Part shown: positions 62,269 through 64,000 of the stretch, in pieces
How the letters are laid out: each line of letters begins with the position of its first letter
How positions within the stretch are numbered: position 1 is the stretch's first letter
Source of the DNA: Butyrivibrio sp. NC2007
GTDB taxonomy: Bacteria; Bacillota; Clostridia; Lachnospirales; Lachnospiraceae
Assembly (NCBI RefSeq): GCF_000421405.1
Contig: NZ_ATWY01000003.1
Location: forward strand, 186,001 to 250,000
Direction: 5' to 3'
DNA length: 64,000 bases
Position numbers and translations under genes: made by a program
Notes under the pieces: model-generated
Told to the model about the DNA's origin: nothing
Database searches by the model: none
Seen by the model: the letters and a program-made list of their open reading frames with translations, nothing else

Positions 62269-62880
62269 ATGGAACTACCTGAATCTTTGAAATGGATCAA
62301 TGAAGTTGAGGACATTGATCCGGCTGAGGGCATGAGGAATTGTGGCCAGCCTCAGCAGTATATCAAGTTTATCAGGACTTTTTTTGATACCCTTGAGAAC
62401 CGTATTAAGGAGATCAGGGACGCTTTTGACAGCGAGGATATTAAGACTTATACCATCAAGGTACATTCTCTTAAGAGCACAGCAAGGATAATGGGGGCAA
62501 AAGAGCTCTCGAACCTCGCAGAGGAGCTGGAACACGCAGGAGATGAAAACAACAGGGAAAAGATCACTGATAAAACTCCGAAGCTTCTTGAGGTTTGTGC
62601 TTCTTTCAAAGAAAAACTATCACCAATAGAATCTATAAATGACAACGGCAGAGATGCTAAAAGCGATAAGCCTTTCATATCCGAGTCTGAGCTTGCCGGC
62701 GCTTATGCAGCCATTGCGGAATTTGCACCCCAGATGGATTACGAAGCAGTAGAGATGGTCTTATCTGAGCTAAATGAGTACAAACTTCCGCCGGAGGATG
62801 AAAAAAAAGTTAAAAATTTAGAAAAACTATTAAGAAATTTTGATTGGGGAAATATAGAAGCGATGGTTGTGGTAAAATGA
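62269..62880 (+). CDS. Histidine phosphotransfer (HPt) domain protein
   Basis: The 203-residue protein begins with an HPt domain (about 15-115). The phospho-accepting His66 is in KVHSLKSTARIMGA, and LSNLAEELEHAG follows, as in the four-helix HPt bundle. The C-terminal part (130-203) is a second helical segment of unknown role. AGAGGGG precedes the ATG. HPt proteins pass phosphate between a hybrid kinase and a response regulator. The next gene encodes a membrane sensor-like protein cut by the window end, which may be the upstream partner. Confidence 0.88.
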   Translation: MELPESLKWINEVEDIDPAEGMRNCGQPQQYIKFIRTFFDTLENRIKEIRDAFDSEDIKTYTIKVHSLKSTARIMGAKELSNLAEELEHAGDENNREKITDKTPKLLEVCASFKEKLSPIESINDNGRDAKSDKPFISESELAGAYAAIAEFAPQMDYEAVEMVLSELNEYKLPPEDEKKVKNLEKLLRNFDWGNIEAMVVVK

Positions 62881-62924
62881 TAATAGACATGCGCTTTATC
62901 GTACTCTATACCCGTGGATGGTGA
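62877..62924 (+). CDS. Possible 15-residue leader peptide between HPt and the next gene
   Basis: ATGA at 62877-62880 overlaps the HPt stop. The frame reads M-I-I-D-M-R-F-I-V-L-Y-T-R-G-W then TGA at 62922-62924, three bases before the ATG of the next gene and in the same frame as it. It may be a coupling peptide only; evidence is positional. Confidence 0.25.
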   Translation: MIIDMRFIVLYTRGW

Positions 62925-62927
62925 ATC

Positions 62928-64000
62928 ATGGCTGAATATAGATATCCCAGTCCAACAAAAGGCGGAGCCGGCATCAGAATTGTGCTTGCATTGATCGGAG
63001 TCGTGGTCAATGTTTTGCTGTCTTTTGTGATGGGCAAAATCGGAATGCCACTGTTCTTTAATAATTTCGGTACCATCACTGTAGCCGCGGTAGGAGGCCT
63101 TTTCCCCGGCATTTTCACCGCAGTAATGACCAGTGCAGTATGCGGGATCTATTACCCGGAGGCTGTGTATTTTGGCTTTCTTAACGCAGTAATAGCCATA
63201 TATACAGTGTGGTACATCAGAAAATACTCATTTAAAAAAATTTCCAAAGTTATAATCTATATTTTGATCGGAGCGTTCGTTGCCGGTACTGTAAGTGCTG
63301 TCATGAACTGGAATCTCCTTGACGGTGCAACTGTAGCCAGAAATTCTGAGTCTACGGTTCTTTTTGCTGCAGCAATAGGCGGAAATCTGTTTGCAGCTTA
63401 CTATATCTACATTCTTTTCAGGTATTTTCTTGACCTTGGCATCTCTGCAATTGTTGCTGTAGTCCTTCTTAAAATAATCCCAAGCAGCGTTCAAACCAGG
63501 TTTGAGAGGGGAAACTGGAAACAGAAGCCACTTAGCAAGGAAGAGATCGCAGAACTCAAGGAATGGGGAAAATCCACGCAGAAGAGCATGGGTAACAGGA
63601 CAACTGCCATTGTCATAAGCACATCTCTTTTACTGGTGCTTGTGACAGGATGGACCGGCTTTAGCCTGTACTTTAGTAATACCAAGCAGGAGAAGACCAT
63701 TGATGCATTAAATGCGCTGAAACTTTCTGCAGAAGTTATCGATCCGGACAGGATAAACGATTACATTGCAGCAGGAGAGGGAGCTGAAGGCTATCTTGAG
63801 ACCCAGGAACTTCTTAAAAAGATCAAGGACTCATCACAGTCTGTTGAGAACCTCTTTTTTATGAAATTTGAAGATGATGCGGGACGAAGAATCTTTGACC
63901 TGGACGGCGATAGCGTAGAGACCATACCGACAAAGATCGAGTATGAAGAGGGATTCATGGAGCATTTGCCACAGTTCCTCGCGGGGGAAAATGTCGCTCC
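62928..64000 (+). CDS. Membrane sensor-like protein, 3' partial
   Basis: The frame is open from ATG 62928 to the window end (357 codons, no stop). The N-terminal part has about six hydrophobic helices (first near residues 13-35) with FFNNFGTITVAAVGGLFPG and AAAIGGNLFAAYYIY. A cytoplasmic linker (about 190-220) and a further helix (about 225-243) lead into an extracytoplasmic-type sensor segment (SVENLFFMKFEDDAGRRIFD). The layout fits a signalling protein whose output domain (kinase, phosphatase or cyclase) lies beyond the window. A weak GGTGA site precedes the ATG. Being next to the HPt gene, a hybrid kinase is possible. Confidence 0.7.
   Translation, partial: MAEYRYPSPTKGGAGIRIVLALIGVVVNVLLSFVMGKIGMPLFFNNFGTITVAAVGGLFPGIFTAVMTSAVCGIYYPEAVYFGFLNAVIAIYTVWYIRKYSFKKISKVIIYILIGAFVAGTVSAVMNWNLLDGATVARNSESTVLFAAAIGGNLFAAYYIYILFRYFLDLGISAIVAVVLLKIIPSSVQTRFERGNWKQKPLSKEEIAELKEWGKSTQKSMGNRTTAIVISTSLLLVLVTGWTGFSLYFSNTKQEKTIDALNALKLSAEVIDPDRINDYIAAGEGAEGYLETQELLKKIKDSSQSVENLFFMKFEDDAGRRIFDLDGDSVETIPTKIEYEEGFMEHLPQFLAGENVA

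Overview
The window looks like chromosome of an anaerobic Clostridia member, most probably a Butyrivibrio-like Lachnospiraceae. Signs for this are an Amt-PII fusion next to a type III glutamine synthetase and an ANTAR regulator, NudC-type and CPBP-type housekeeping genes, a CIRCE-controlled Hsp20, strong AGGAGG-type ribosome binding sites, and large surface proteins with CnaB and InlB-type repeats. The taxonomic call is inference from gene content. I saw no tRNA, rRNA, CRISPR array, phage or insertion sequence. The first and last genes run off the window.

Region 1 (1-13968) is one compact nitrogen-assimilation operon: amtB-glnK fusion, asnB, glnN (GSIII), gltB, gltD, dapL, a short atypical GSI, and a NitR-like ANTAR antiterminator. 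Gaps are 9-35 bp and a hairpin closes it. It takes up ammonium, fixes it into glutamine and glutamate, and spends the nitrogen on asparagine and diaminopimelate.

Region 2 (14035-24951) has two small membrane proteins, then a secreted membrane-anchored protein with InlB-type repeats. A partner-switching module follows: an internally duplicated protein of unknown function, an RsbV-like STAS protein, an RsbW-like kinase, an unknown protein, and a response regulator with a SARP-like winged helix. A small His-containing membrane protein, a GT4 glycosyltransferase and a GH13 glucosidase follow on the same strand.

Region 3 (24948-31168) is mixed housekeeping: CPBP protease, CorA, a metallophosphatase, a polytopic membrane protein, NudC, and a zinc-ribbon membrane protein with a predicted beta-propeller.

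Region 4 (31276-51069) is the most striking part. It is a surface-protein locus: an Ala-rich anchored protein, a SARP-like response regulator, two tandem LytS-type histidine kinases, a 3845-residue adhesin with about 20 CnaB-like domains, and a class B sortase. The three surface-protein genes of the window (15460, 31373, 38686) each carry a TGTGAC-N5-TGTGAC direct repeat of 11 bp period just upstream of a -10-like hexamer. That period suits an OmpR/SARP winged helix, so I propose one regulon controlled by the two response regulators encoded here.

Region 5 (51069-64000) holds REP-like palindromes, a GH13 neopullulanase behind a perfect LacI-type operator, a PPP phosphatase, an AEC transporter, a CIRCE-controlled hsp20, an M13 peptidase lipoprotein with an ABC-2 transporter, two membrane proteins on the minus strand, an HPt protein, and the start of a large membrane sensor protein.
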